A stretch of DNA of 64,000 nucleotides from G965276765 sp965276825 (GTDB lineage: Bacteria > Actinomycetota > Acidimicrobiia > Acidimicrobiales > Palsa-688). The stretch lies in contig OZ255630.1 of the NCBI GenBank assembly GCA_965276825.1, forward strand, positions 1,860,001 through 1,924,000. Direction: 5' to 3'. A program made the position numbers and the translations under genes. Below, in pieces: positions 40,642-49,519 of this stretch; the first letter of the stretch is position 1; each line of letters starts with the position of its first letter. Under the pieces are notes generated by a model, which saw only the letters and a list, made by a program, of their open reading frames with translations, searched no databases and had not been told where the DNA came from.

Positions 40642-41520
40642 GTGAGTCCCCCGCCGGTCGACCCTCGCAGCTTCGCAGACCCGTTTGTGCTCGTCGTCGG
40701 GGACGTCTACTACGCGTACGCGACCAACGCCGGCGGGGTCAACGTCCAGGTGCGGTCCTCCGCCGACCTGGCCGACTGGGTGTCGCTCCCCGACGCCCTC
40801 CCGGCGCTGCCCGGCTGGGCCGGTCCCAACTTCACCTGGTCGCCGTCGGTGCTGCCACGCTCCGGCGGCTACGTCCTCTACTACGCGGTTCGCCAGACGA
40901 GCACCGGTCGCCAGGTCATCTCGGCCGCCACCTCGCCGACGCCCGATGGCCCCTTCGTGGACTCGAGCGCGGCGCCCCTGATCGCGCAGGCCGAGCTCGG
41001 CGGATCCATCGACCCGAGTCCCTACGTCGACGCCGACGGCACCGCCTACCTGCTGTGGAAGTCCGACGCCAACGCCATCGGACGGCCGTCCAGTCTCTGG
41101 ATCCAACCCGTCGCCGACGACGGGCTGGCCCTGACCGGATCGCCGTCGCGCCTCCTCGACGTCGGCGAGCGCTGGGAGCGGCCCCTCATCGAGGCTCCGT
41201 GCCTGGTGGCCCACGCCGGGACCTACCACCTCTTCTACTCGGCCAACTGGTGGGACACGCGGAGCTACGCCGTCGGCTACGCCACCTCGGCGCGCCTGCT
41301 CGGACCGTATGTCAAGCAGACCGAGGACGGCCCGTGGTTTGCCTCCGATGGTCAGGTCGACGGTCCGGGAGGCCAGGAGCTGTTCGTGGACAGCCACGGC
41401 GGGTGGCGCATGGCCTACCACGGCTGGCCCGCGGGCGGGGCCGGGGCACGAGGCGCAGCCAGGAGCCTCCGCATCGTCCCGGTGTCGTTCGGCTCGGGGC
41501 GCCCCGAGGTCGCGGGCTGA
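40642..41520 (+). CDS. Glycoside hydrolase family 43 protein
   Basis: 292 residues, five-bladed beta-propeller. Catalytic residues are visible: Asp in SFADPFVLVVGDVYYAY near residue 13 (general base), Asp in SIDPSPYVDADGTAYLLWKSD near 129 (pKa modulator) and Glu in IEAPCLVAHAGTYHLFYSANWW near 186 (acid). No signal peptide: the start PPPVDPRSFADPFV runs directly into the first blade, so the enzyme is cytoplasmic or the start is further upstream. Such enzymes remove arabinose or xylose from oligosaccharides. GTG 40642 has GGAG 5 nt upstream. Single gene. Confidence 0.85.
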   Translation: MSPPPVDPRSFADPFVLVVGDVYYAYATNAGGVNVQVRSSADLADWVSLPDALPALPGWAGPNFTWSPSVLPRSGGYVLYYAVRQTSTGRQVISAATSPTPDGPFVDSSAAPLIAQAELGGSIDPSPYVDADGTAYLLWKSDANAIGRPSSLWIQPVADDGLALTGSPSRLLDVGERWERPLIEAPCLVAHAGTYHLFYSANWWDTRSYAVGYATSARLLGPYVKQTEDGPWFASDGQVDGPGGQELFVDSHGGWRMAYHGWPAGGAGARGAARSLRIVPVSFGSGRPEVAG

Positions 41521-41550
41521 GCCTCGAGGTCGAGCTGGTCGACGCCGGTG

Positions 41551-42906
41551 TCAGCCGGACGCGTTGCCGGTGAAGCTCCACCCGGCTAGGCGCAACGTGG
41601 GCGCGTGGTGCCAGGAGAGGTGCAGGCCTCCAGGGGCGAGGCGAGCGTCGTTGCCGACACCGAGGACCTGGCCGGGGCCGAAGGCGGCGACCGGCGACTG
41701 CGTGAAGCGCAGGTTGGTCACCGCAGGGCCCACCTCGCCGTCCTCGACGAGGAACACACCGTTGCGAGTGAGCCCGGTCACCACGAGCGTCTTCGGATCC
41801 AGCACCCTCGTGTACCAGAAGTCCTTGACCAGCAGCCCTCGCTCCACGCCGCGGATCAGATCCTCGACCGGCTCGGTGGACGCCGAGGAGAGGAACACGT
41901 TGGTGGCCACCGCACCGACCGAGGCCCCGCCGGGAACGGCGTGGCCGGTGCTCGACGCGCCGCCTCCGAGCTTGGCCGCCGTCCGCCGGTCGTGGGTGAG
42001 GCCCACCACCCGTCCCTTCCGGACCAGCTCGACCGGGCGTCGCGGGGTGCCCTCGGCGTCGAAGCCGAGCCCGTCGTGGCGGACGTCGGTGGCGTCGTCC
42101 CGGAGCGAGAGGCGCTCGTCGAGCTGGTGCTCGCCGAGCACGGCAAACGATCGGCCCTCCCCCACGGCGCGGGCGTTGAACCCGTAGACGGTGAAGAAGT
42201 CGAGCATGTAGGCGACGCTGCGAGGCTCGAGGACCACCTCGTAGCGACCGGGAGGGAGCTCGATCGTGTCGACCCCCCGTCTGGCCGTGCCCGCGGCGAC
42301 CCGGCCCGATGCACCACCATCGAGGTCGGCGAGGCGGACCGAGCGCGCCGACGCGCAGCCATCGGAGCGGCCGAGACGGTGGATGCCGTCGACCGCGGCG
42401 CTCGTCGACATCGAGGCGATCCGCTGCCCTCGGGAGTTGGCGAACACGGCGTGGGTCACCGCCGTCTCGCAGTAACCGGCGCCCTCCAGCCCGTCTCCGG
42501 CGGCGACGAAGGCGGCGACCACGTCGGCCCGCTCGCCCGGTCCGGCCGCGGCGGTGGCTGCGTCGTAGTGCGCGTGCCGGCCGGCGACGAGCGCAGCCGG
42601 CGGGGCGAGCCCGGGCCATTCGTCGTCGACCGGTTGGAGCCTGGCGGAGGCGAGGGTGTCCTCGACGAGTCGGGCCAGGGCCTCGTCGGCGAGGTCGGTG
42701 GTCGTCGCGGACGCCGTCCTGGCGCCCGTCGCCACCTCGAGGCGGACGGTGACCTGCTCGTCGCCGACGTTCTGGTGGATGAACGAGTTGGCGAAGCGGG
42801 TGAGCCCCTCCTCGACGTGGGTCACCGTGACCGCCGCTTCGCCCCGGTCGCCGACCAGGTCGACGGCACGCTCCGCCAGGGAGTCGAGATCGACGTCGCG
42901 CCTCAT
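41551..42906 (-). CDS. TldE/PmbA family metalloprotease subunit
   Basis: 451 residues. VTHVEEGLTRFANSFIHQNV near residue 28, then LDFFTVYGFNARAVGEGRSF and GVGNDARLAPGG features match TldE/PmbA. The family forms a heterodimer with TldD that degrades unfolded peptides and helps mature microcins and CcdA. TldE carries no HExxxH site, consistent with the sequence. ATG 42906 overlaps the tldD stop as ATGA, so they are co-translated. Confidence 0.88.
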   Translation of the reverse strand: MRRDVDLDSLAERAVDLVGDRGEAAVTVTHVEEGLTRFANSFIHQNVGDEQVTVRLEVATGARTASATTTDLADEALARLVEDTLASARLQPVDDEWPGLAPPAALVAGRHAHYDAATAAAGPGERADVVAAFVAAGDGLEGAGYCETAVTHAVFANSRGQRIASMSTSAAVDGIHRLGRSDGCASARSVRLADLDGGASGRVAAGTARRGVDTIELPPGRYEVVLEPRSVAYMLDFFTVYGFNARAVGEGRSFAVLGEHQLDERLSLRDDATDVRHDGLGFDAEGTPRRPVELVRKGRVVGLTHDRRTAAKLGGGASSTGHAVPGGASVGAVATNVFLSSASTEPVEDLIRGVERGLLVKDFWYTRVLDPKTLVVTGLTRNGVFLVEDGEVGPAVTNLRFTQSPVAAFGPGQVLGVGNDARLAPGGLHLSWHHAPTLRLAGWSFTGNASG

Positions 42907-44336
42907 CGGACGCCCACCCGCACGCTGCGGAACCGGCACGGCACGGCCGGGTGCCCGGTATGGCCCACCTGCATCGGCTGACCCTTGCCGCAGTTGGGGG
43001 TCCCCCACGAGACCAGCTCGGACGGACCGCCCACCATGTCCATCGAGCTCCAGAACTGCGGGCTGATGCCGGTGTAGGTCGGGTTGCGGAGCATGCGGCC
43101 GAGCCGGCCGTCGTTGATCTCCCAGGCGACCTCGCAGCCGAACTGGAAGTTGAGGCGCCGGTCGTCGATCGACCAGGACCGGTTGGTGTCCATGTAGAGC
43201 CCCTCGCCGGTCTCGGCGATCATCTCCTGGAGGGAGTGGGCGCCAGGCTCGAGCCCGACATTGGTCATGCGGACCATGGGGATGCGGTCGTGACCGTCCG
43301 CTCTGACCATGCCCCCCGCCGGGACGCCCGCGAGGGAGGCCGAGTCCCGTCCCGAGAGCACGCCAACCCACACGCCGTCTCGCACGATGTCGACGGCGTG
43401 GGCCGGCGTGCCCTCGTCGTCGAAGCCGAAGGAGCCGAGCGCCCCGGGGATGGTGGCGTCCGCGGTGACGTTCATCAGGTCCGAGCCGAAGCGGAGGGTG
43501 CCGAGCTGGGAGAGGTCGAGCCACGACGTGCCGGCGAAGGCCGCCTCCCAACCGAGGATCCGGTCGAGCTCGGTGGCGTGGCCCACGGACTCGTGGATCT
43601 GCAGGGCCATCTGCTCGGACCCGATGACGAGATCCGTGGTCGCCTCCGGGCAGCGGGGAGCGGAGAGCAGCGCCACGGCCTCCTCACCGATCCTGGCCGC
43701 ATTCCCCGGCAGGTCGAGGCGGCGGACGAGCTCCCAGCCGCTGGTGCCGTACTGACCGCGGATCCCCGGGTATGACCGTCGTTGCGTCTCGCCGTCGCCG
43801 ACGGCGGTGGCCGACATCGCCGCTCCGCACTCCCGGATCCGCTGCGAGATCCGGGCCCCCTCACTCGAGGCGAACCACTTGGAGGTGTCCCACACCTGGT
43901 ACTCGGCCTGGGCCAGCCTGGCCCCAGCCTCGAGCCCCGTGCGGGTCACGCCGACGAGGAGGTCGCCCTTCTCGGCCAACGAGACCTCCAACGGGTCCTC
44001 GTCGCACCTGCTCTCCCAGTGGGCCGTGACCGCCTCGACCGGGGCCAGGTGGAGGTCGGGGCCACGGACGCGGGCCGACGTCGCCGCGGTGCGCGCCGCC
44101 ATCTCCCCTGCCGTGCGGGCCGCCACCCGCGTGGTCTCCGAGACGGCGAAGAACCCCCACGACGACCCCATGAGGGCCCGAACCCCGATCCCGGCCTGTT
44201 CACGTCGACCCAGCCCCTCGACCTCCCCGTTCTGGGCCGACATCGACTCGGAGCGACGGTGCATCAACCGGGCATCGGCGTACCGGGCGCCGGCGGCGAT
44301 CGCCGCCTCCACCCCTGCGACTGCGACGTCCATCAC
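42903..44336 (-). CDS. tldD: TldD family metalloprotease, catalytic subunit
   Basis: 477 residues. The metal-binding motif HESVGHATELDR near residue 255 has the HExxxH His pair. Also seen: QNGEVEGLGRREQAGIGVRAL at the N-terminus and PQFWSSMDMVGGPSELVSWG with GTPNCGKGQPMQVGH at the C-terminus (Cys and His metal site). Partner of TldE. GTG 44336 lies 7 nt after TACGGT, so leaderless; an ATG is the second codon. Peptide chain acts as an endoprotease on small unfolded peptides. Confidence 0.9.
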   Translation of the reverse strand: MMDVAVAGVEAAIAAGARYADARLMHRRSESMSAQNGEVEGLGRREQAGIGVRALMGSSWGFFAVSETTRVAARTAGEMAARTAATSARVRGPDLHLAPVEAVTAHWESRCDEDPLEVSLAEKGDLLVGVTRTGLEAGARLAQAEYQVWDTSKWFASSEGARISQRIRECGAAMSATAVGDGETQRRSYPGIRGQYGTSGWELVRRLDLPGNAARIGEEAVALLSAPRCPEATTDLVIGSEQMALQIHESVGHATELDRILGWEAAFAGTSWLDLSQLGTLRFGSDLMNVTADATIPGALGSFGFDDEGTPAHAVDIVRDGVWVGVLSGRDSASLAGVPAGGMVRADGHDRIPMVRMTNVGLEPGAHSLQEMIAETGEGLYMDTNRSWSIDDRRLNFQFGCEVAWEINDGRLGRMLRNPTYTGISPQFWSSMDMVGGPSELVSWGTPNCGKGQPMQVGHTGHPAVPCRFRSVRVGVR

Positions 44337-44343
44337 GATGAGC

Positions 44344-44464
44344 ACCGTAGCCACCCAGCGGCGCGGCTGGGCGACGCCCGGGCCATCCAAGCGTCCTCGA
44401 CGACCTTCGCCTTCATGCCCCCGTCCCGGCGGCCGTCGTGGCGCAGGGGATCGGCCCGTAGGGT
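44344..44464. promoter_or_regulatory. Divergent promoter region, tldD / GNAT
   Basis: TACGGT on the minus strand (44344-44349), 7 nt before GTG 44336, and TAGGGT on the plus strand (44459-44464), 7 nt before GTG 44472. Confidence 0.55.
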
Positions 44465-44471
44465 GCCCGAC

Positions 44472-45152
44472 GTGCCCAGTGCTGATCCCGCCATCGACCG
44501 CCACCTCGACGCGTGGCTCGGCGCGTCGCCCCCTCTCGACGGCGGGGTCGTGGTGGTCGGCAGCGAGCGACGTGTGCGCCCTGGCTGGGACGGCACCGTG
44601 CAGCCCCTGTTCGGGGTGCTGACCCCGACCGCGGCCGTGCTGTCGGTGGCCCCGACGGCCCTCGATGCCGTCACCGCCGCGGTGGCCGGGCGTGATGTCG
44701 GGCAGCTCGTCGACGTGCGCGCCTCGATCGCCGCCGCCATCGGGCGGCCCGGCGGGCGCGTGATCCACGGCGTGTTTCGCTGGAGCAGCCACCCGACGCC
44801 GATGCCCGAAGCCGGCGTGTGGGTGCCCGTCGACCACCCCCTCGTGCCGCCGTGGCTGGTGCCCTTCGGCGGCGAGGTCCTGCTCGCCCTCGACGGCGGC
44901 CGTCACATCGCCGGCGTGGGGCTCAAGCGCCACGATCCGACCGGACAGGAGGTCGCGGTGGTGACCGAGGCGCAGGCGCGTGGCCGAGGCTTGGGCCGCC
45001 GGCTGGTCAGCCAGGCGGCCCGGCGGGTGACGGAGACCGGCGCCGTGGTCACCTACCTCCACGCGCCCGACAACGCCGCATCGGCCCACGTCGCCGACGC
45101 CGCCGGGTTTCCCGACGTCGGGTGGCGCTGCCTGGCCATCTTCGGGGGCTGA
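44472..45152 (+). CDS. GNAT family N-acetyltransferase
   Basis: 226 residues. The N-terminal half (IDRHLDAWLGASPPLDGGVVVVGSE) is a variable regulatory part; the C-terminal half is a GNAT core with EVAVVTEAQARGRGLGRRLVSQAARRV (acetyl-CoA pyrophosphate loop, R-G-R-G-L-G) near residue 165 and HAPDNAASAHVADAAGFPDVGWR near 205. The acceptor is unknown. GTG 44472 is preceded by TAGGGT at leaderless spacing. The cation efflux gene follows after 3 bp, so they may share a transcript. Confidence 0.82.
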   Translation: MPSADPAIDRHLDAWLGASPPLDGGVVVVGSERRVRPGWDGTVQPLFGVLTPTAAVLSVAPTALDAVTAAVAGRDVGQLVDVRASIAAAIGRPGGRVIHGVFRWSSHPTPMPEAGVWVPVDHPLVPPWLVPFGGEVLLALDGGRHIAGVGLKRHDPTGQEVAVVTEAQARGRGLGRRLVSQAARRVTETGAVVTYLHAPDNAASAHVADAAGFPDVGWRCLAIFGG

Positions 45153-45155
45153 CCC

Positions 45156-45773
45156 GTGACCCGCACCACCCGGCTGTGGGCCGTGCTGGTCGCCAACCTC
45201 GCGCTGGTCGGTGCACTGGTCGGGGTCGGCATCAGCGCCCACTCCCTCGGCGTGTGGGCCGAGGGGGCCGACTACCTGGCCGATGCGGCCGCCATCGGTG
45301 TCTCGTTGGCGGCGATCGAGCTCGCCGGGCGGCCGGCCACGCCCGAGCATCCTGATGGGTATCCCCGGGCCACCCGCTACGCCGCCCTGGTCAACGCCGG
45401 CTGGCTGCTCGTCCTCAGCCTGCTGGTCGCCGTGGCCGCCGTGGAACGCCTCGTCACCGGGGTCCGGGAGGTGCACGGCCTGCCCGTGCTCGTGGTCAGT
45501 GGCGTCGCCGCCGCCGCCATGCTGGCGGGGGCGTGGGTCCTCGGCGGCGACATCGACGACGGTGACGACGACGACCTCAACGTGCGCGCCGTGCTGCTCG
45601 ACACCGCGGCCGACGCCGCCGCGGCGGCCGGGGTGGCGGCCACAGGAGCGGTGATCGTCGCCGTCCACGGCGCCTACTGGCTCGACCCCGCCGTCGCCCT
45701 GATCATCGCCGTCGTCGTCGGCTGGCACGCGGCTCGCCTGCTGGACCGGATCCGCATGTCCCTCGCCTCCTGA
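45156..45773 (+). CDS. Cation diffusion facilitator (CDF) transporter
   Basis: 205 residues, short for the family because the cytoplasmic C-terminal domain is missing. Six hydrophobic segments; WAEGADYLADAAAIGVSLAAIELAG (helix 2, DxxxD metal site) and VRAVLLDTAADAAAAAG (helix 5, DxxxD) correspond to the HxxxD metal site of Zn2+/Cd2+ CDF proteins, with Asp in place of His. DGYPRATRYAALVNA fits the loop after helix 2, and an acidic loop DIDDGDDDDLNV lies between helices 4 and 5. Asp-rich sites favour Mn2+ or Co2+, by inference. GTG 45156, 3 bp after the GNAT stop. Confidence 0.83.
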   Translation: MTRTTRLWAVLVANLALVGALVGVGISAHSLGVWAEGADYLADAAAIGVSLAAIELAGRPATPEHPDGYPRATRYAALVNAGWLLVLSLLVAVAAVERLVTGVREVHGLPVLVVSGVAAAAMLAGAWVLGGDIDDGDDDDLNVRAVLLDTAADAAAAAGVAATGAVIVAVHGAYWLDPAVALIIAVVVGWHAARLLDRIRMSLAS

Positions 45774-46083
45774 GAAGGCGTTCCTCGCGAAACGGCGTCG
45801 GCCCGCACAGGAGTCGCACCCCGGGGACGATCACCCTCTGGCTCCGGAGGTGACGCCGGTGGCGGCAGGTAGCGAGACGACTGCACGGAGCGCGATCGCC
45901 GATGGTCCCTCGTCATCTCCCCCCCACGAGCCCGACGGCGACGGCCGTGAGCGGCACATCGCCGCACCCATGGCCGACCGCACCAAGGCGGGCGTCTCGT
46001 AGCTGCCCCGGGCGTCGATCGCCAGTGGGGGACGGGGCATCGCACTCGTCGCTCGCAGCCTCACCGGCTGACCGTGACCCGGC
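45774..46083. other. 310-bp gap with weak coding relics
   Basis: No gene is supported here. A plus-strand frame from GTG 45856 runs 47 codons (VAAGSETTARSAIADGPSSS..., stop TAG near 46000), then continues in frame with a GGRGIALVARSL-like stretch to a second stop. GGRGIAL recalls the G-box of HATPase anti-sigma factors, so this may be a decayed fragment, but the evidence is thin. Confidence 0.3.
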
Positions 46084-46443
46084 TCAGTCGTGGTCGGCCA
46101 ACCTGCCCAGACGGTGATCGGCGTGGAAGAGCGCCTCGGCCAGCAGCGCGCGGACGTGAGCGTCGTGCGCCCGGTACAGGACGTGACGGCCGCGCTTGGT
46201 CGTATCGACCAGACCGGCCAATCGAAGCTTGGCCAGGTGCTGACTCGTCGCCGACGGCGACGATCCGACGAGGGCCGCAAGCGAGGACACGTCCAACTCG
46301 TCGCTGGCGACCAACCACAGGATCCGCAGGCGGGTCGGCTCGGCCAACATGGAAAACGCCGCCACGGCGGCGCGCACCTGCTCCTCGGGCGGCAGCCCGG
46401 GCCGGGCAGGGCCGTCGGCGGCGACACCGGACGTCTGGGACAC
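46084..46443 (-). CDS. ArsR/SmtB family metal-sensing repressor
   Basis: 119 residues. Winged helix: AAFSMLAEPTRLRILWLVASDELDVSSLAALVGSSPSATSQHLAKLRLAGLVDTTKRGRHVLYRAHDAHVRALL. The C-terminal helix has His and Asp residues (HDAHVRALLAEALFHADHRLGRLADHD), the alpha-5 metal site seen in SmtB/NmtR/CzrA; ELDVSSL lacks the ELCVCDL Cys motif, so arsenic is unlikely. Probably a Ni/Co/Zn sensor. GTG 46443 is 6 nt after TAATCT. Divergent from the P-type ATPase with the palindrome TACGCATGTGTGCGTA between them, its likely operator. Confidence 0.87.
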   Translation of the reverse strand: MSQTSGVAADGPARPGLPPEEQVRAAVAAFSMLAEPTRLRILWLVASDELDVSSLAALVGSSPSATSQHLAKLRLAGLVDTTKRGRHVLYRAHDAHVRALLAEALFHADHRLGRLADHD

Positions 46444-46491
46444 GAGTCCAGATTAGCTGCATGGGTACGCATGTGTGCGTAGGATCTGGCG
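46444..46491. promoter_or_regulatory. Divergent promoters with ArsR operator
   Basis: TAATCT on the minus strand (46450-46455) precedes GTG 46443 by 6 nt. TAGGAT on the plus strand (46480-46485) precedes GTG 46492 by 6 nt. The perfect palindrome TACGCA-TGTG-TGCGTA (46466-46481) reaches 2 nt into the ATPase -10 box, so bound ArsR would block it directly. Confidence 0.65.
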
Positions 46492-48501
46492 GTGAGCCAC
46501 CACGCAACCTGCACGCCCGGCGCCCACGACCTCGATGACACGATTCGCGATGAAGCGGTGCGAGACACTATGTCGGGTGAGGATGCGCGGCCATCCGGCC
46601 AGGTGCAGCCGCCCAAGCGGGCCGGGGGCTTGTGGGCCGCCACCGAGGTCCGGTGGGCTGCGCTCGCCCTGATCCTGTTCGTGGGCGGCCTGGTGTTGCG
46701 CACGTCAGGGGTCGGGTGGGCGGCTGACGTGGTCTTCGCCGGGTGCTACGCGTCCGGTGGCTGGGAGCCGGGGTTGGTCGGGCTGCGGGCGCTTCGGGCC
46801 AGGACGCTCGACGTGGATCTGCTCATGGTGGTCGCCGCCCTCGCCGCGGCCGGAATCGGCCAGGTCCTCGACGGAGCGCTCCTGATCGTGATCTTCGCCA
46901 CCTCCGGCGCGCTCGAGGCCGTCTCGACCCGCCGCACCGAGGAGGCTGTGCGCTCCCTGCTCGCCCTGGCGCCCGAGCAGGCCACCCGCGTCGGGGGTGC
47001 CGGCCACGAGGAGACGGTCGCGGCCGAGCGCCTGGAGGTCGGAGACGTGATCGTGGTCCGGCCCGGTGAGCGGATCGGCGCCGACGGCCGGGTGGTCTCC
47101 GGTGCCAGCGACGTCGACCAGGCGACCGTCACCGGCGAGCCCCTCCCCGTCGCCAAGCGGCCAGGTGACGACGTGTTTGCCGGGACCCTCAACCGGGCCG
47201 GTGTCCTCCGCGTCGAGGTGGCGCGTCCGGCCGCCGACTCGGTCGTCGCTCGCATCGCCGCGCTGGTCACCGAGGCCAGCGAGGCCAAGGCCCGCACCCA
47301 GCTGTTCATCGACCGGGTGGAGCAGCGCTACTCGGTCGCCATGGTCACGGCCACCCTGGTGCTGTTCTGCGTGCCGTTGGTCCTCGGCGACGCCTTCCGC
47401 CCGACACTGCTGCGGGCCATGACCTTCATGATCGTCGCCTCGCCGTGCGCCGTCGTGCTCGCCACCATGCCGCCGCTCCTCGCGGCGGTCGCCAACGCGG
47501 GCCGTCACGGCGTGCTGGTCAAATCCGCCCTGGTGATGGAACAGTTGGGCCACACCGACCAGTTGGCCTTCGACAAGACCGGGACGCTCACCGAGGGCAG
47601 CCCGCACCTCGACCAGATCCACGCTCTGGACACGGGAGTGACCGCCGAGACGGTGTTGACGTGGGCGGCTGCCGCCGAAGATCCGAGCGAGCATCCCCTG
47701 GGTCGAGCGGTGGTGGCCGGAGCGCGAGGCCGCCACCTCGTCGTGCCACCGGCTTCCGACTTCCTGGCGACGCCCGGGCGGGGCGTGGCGGCCACCGTCG
47801 CCGGCCGGCACATCCAGGCGGTCAGCCCGTCGGTCTTCGCCAGCGAGGGGGATGGATCGGTCCCGCATGCCGTCGACGAGCTCGAAGCACAGGGGGCCAC
47901 CGCCGTGATGGTGCTGGCCGACGGTCGAGCGATCGGGGTGCTCGGGCTCAGCGACAAGCTGCGTGATGGCGCTCCCACGACCGTCGCCGCCGTCGCGGCG
48001 CTGAGCTCACGGCCGCCGGTCCTGCTCACCGGTGACAACTCGCGCGCCGCCGGCGCGCTCGGAGCTCAGGTCGGCATCACCGATGTGCGCTCGGCCCTGC
48101 TGCCGTCCGGCAAGGTGGACGCTGTCGACCAGCTCCAAGCCGATGGCACCCGCCTGGCCGTCGTCGGTGACGGCGTCAACGACGCACCCGCCCTGGCGGC
48201 CGCCTACGTCGGGATCGCCATGGGGCGTCACGGATCCGATCTGGCCCTCGAGACCGCCGACGTCGTCGTCGTGCGCGACGAGCTCGCAGCCATCCCCGCC
48301 GCCATCTCCCTCTCCCGCCAGGCCCGTCGGGTCGTCACCACCAACCTGACCTTCGCCGCCGTCGTCATCGTCACCCTCGTCTGCGTCGACCTCGCCGGCC
48401 ACCTGCCGCTCCCCCTCGGTGTGGCCGGCCACGAGGGATCCACCGTCGTCGTCGGACTCAACGGGCTCCGCCTGCTGCGCCGGCGTCACTGGAGGTCGTA
48501 G
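46492..48501 (+). CDS. P1B-4-type metal-transporting ATPase (CtpD-like, Co2+/Fe2+/Zn2+)
   Basis: 669 residues, heavy-metal P-type ATPase. DKTGTLTEG near residue 362 is the phosphorylation site, VASPCAVVLATMPP near 320 the helix-6 SPC metal site, GDGVNDAPAL near 562 the hinge, SEHPLGRA the HP locus and the C-terminal HEGSTVVVGLNGLRL near 645 the helix-8 HEG(G/S)T motif. SPC plus HEGxT defines the P1B-4 group (CtpD, CtpJ, CoaT), exporters of Co2+, Fe2+ or Zn2+. The N-terminus (HHATCTPGAHDLDD) has His but no CxxC metal-binding domain, also typical of P1B-4. Regulated by the adjacent ArsR. GTG start leaderless after TAGGAT. Confidence 0.92.
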   Translation: MSHHATCTPGAHDLDDTIRDEAVRDTMSGEDARPSGQVQPPKRAGGLWAATEVRWAALALILFVGGLVLRTSGVGWAADVVFAGCYASGGWEPGLVGLRALRARTLDVDLLMVVAALAAAGIGQVLDGALLIVIFATSGALEAVSTRRTEEAVRSLLALAPEQATRVGGAGHEETVAAERLEVGDVIVVRPGERIGADGRVVSGASDVDQATVTGEPLPVAKRPGDDVFAGTLNRAGVLRVEVARPAADSVVARIAALVTEASEAKARTQLFIDRVEQRYSVAMVTATLVLFCVPLVLGDAFRPTLLRAMTFMIVASPCAVVLATMPPLLAAVANAGRHGVLVKSALVMEQLGHTDQLAFDKTGTLTEGSPHLDQIHALDTGVTAETVLTWAAAAEDPSEHPLGRAVVAGARGRHLVVPPASDFLATPGRGVAATVAGRHIQAVSPSVFASEGDGSVPHAVDELEAQGATAVMVLADGRAIGVLGLSDKLRDGAPTTVAAVAALSSRPPVLLTGDNSRAAGALGAQVGITDVRSALLPSGKVDAVDQLQADGTRLAVVGDGVNDAPALAAAYVGIAMGRHGSDLALETADVVVVRDELAAIPAAISLSRQARRVVTTNLTFAAVVIVTLVCVDLAGHLPLPLGVAGHEGSTVVVGLNGLRLLRRRHWRS

Positions 48502-48588
48502 CGGGCCACGAGACGGTCCGTCCGGCTCGACATCAGGACCTGGTTGCGGTCCGACGCACATCCGCGTGGGGCAGCCCGGCGGACGCAT

Positions 48589-49446
48589 TCACCGGTCGTG
48601 AGCCACCTGCTGCTGTGTGTAGGAGAGGACGCGGGCGAAGAGGGCGGTGGCCTGGTGCAGATCGGCCGATGCGGGCGGGGGCACGTCGGAGGGGATGATG
48701 CTGGGCGCCGGGTGGGCGGCGGCGATGGCCGCGCCGACTCGGGTGGCGTGGCGCACGATGCGGGGGTCGAGGCTCCAGACGGTCTCGAAGCGGCGATCGC
48801 GATCGGCGAGGGCGGCCGTGGCCGGTAGCTCCCAGCCGGCCACGCAAGCCGAGTAGCCGGGCGCATCGCAGACCAACGCCCATTCGCGTCGCAACGAGGC
48901 GTTGGCCGCGACCGGGATCTCGGTGGGTCGGCCACGCCGGATGCGGTCGAAGTCGGCGAACACGACGACGGTCTCAGCGGTGCGGGCCAGTTCGCGCCAT
49001 CGCCGTTCGGATTGGCGATAGAACCGGGCTCGCTGGAATGCGCCGTAGAGCACCGGGCGGACCGCCCGCGCGCAGTACTCGTCCTCCAGCGCCGACGTGA
49101 GTGCCAAGAGGACACCCTTGGTCAGGACCTGGGGCCGCAGCTCGGGATGTGCGGCCTGCAAGGAACCGAAGAAGGAGTCGGTGCAAGGGTTGGTGCCGCG
49201 CCTGGTTGACGCCGCGATGGCGGCATCCACCGACAGGCCTGTCCGCCGCAGGCGGGCGACCTCGGTCACCAGCGCCACATCCTCGTCGCGGTAGCGGCGG
49301 TGACCGCCGGCCAGGCGCGCCGGTCGCGGGAAGCTGTGGCGGGACTCCCAGGACCGGACGGTGGCGGTCGCGACCCCCGACCGGCGGGCGAGCTCACCGA
49401 TCGTGAGCGCACCTTCGCCAGCCCCTGACGACAACGCTGCGGCCAC
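48589..49446 (-). CDS. MerR-type regulator with DICT sensory domain
   Basis: 285 residues. The N-terminal MerR winged helix (LTIGELARRSGVATATVRSWESRHSFPRPARLAGGHRRYRDEDVALVTEVARL) is followed by a second part with DPRIVRHATRVGAAIAA at the end and RPVLYGAFQRARFYRQSERRWRELARTAETVVVFADFD in the middle, the pattern of DICT domains found with diguanylate cyclases and two-component proteins. DICT is thought to sense light or another signal in association with cyclic-di-GMP systems. GTG 49446 is the chosen start; a leaderless mini-ORF precedes it. Divergent from the WhiB gene. Confidence 0.82.
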   Translation of the reverse strand: MAAALSSGAGEGALTIGELARRSGVATATVRSWESRHSFPRPARLAGGHRRYRDEDVALVTEVARLRRTGLSVDAAIAASTRRGTNPCTDSFFGSLQAAHPELRPQVLTKGVLLALTSALEDEYCARAVRPVLYGAFQRARFYRQSERRWRELARTAETVVVFADFDRIRRGRPTEIPVAANASLRREWALVCDAPGYSACVAGWELPATAALADRDRRFETVWSLDPRIVRHATRVGAAIAAAHPAPSIIPSDVPPPASADLHQATALFARVLSYTQQQVAHDR

Positions 49447-49453
49447 CTCGGGG

Positions 49454-49519
49454 TCAGCCCCAGTGCGGTCGCAGAGCCAGGTGCTCTCGCCGGCATCTGC
49501 TCGTCGAAGCAGCGGTCAT
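49454..49519 (-). CDS. Possible 21-residue leaderless leader peptide
   Basis: ATG 49519 has TAGCTT 6 nt upstream (49526-49531) and opens a frame of 21 codons (MTAASTSRCRREHLALRPHWG) ending 7 nt before the GTG of the DICT regulator. Either a translated leader that couples to the regulator, or the true start of the regulator with a one-base frameshift between them: the regulator's own frame is open back to this point. Confidence 0.35.
   Translation of the reverse strand: MTAASTSRCRREHLALRPHWG

Noticed and set aside
45856..46000. 47-codon plus-strand frame between CDF and ArsR genes
   Set aside because: No ribosome site, no recognisable domain; only a weak GGRGIAL similarity after the stop.
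46492..48501. ZntA/CadA-type Zn/Cd ATPase (P1B-2)
   Set aside because: The HEGST motif in the last helix and lack of a CxxC N-terminal domain point to the P1B-4 group instead.
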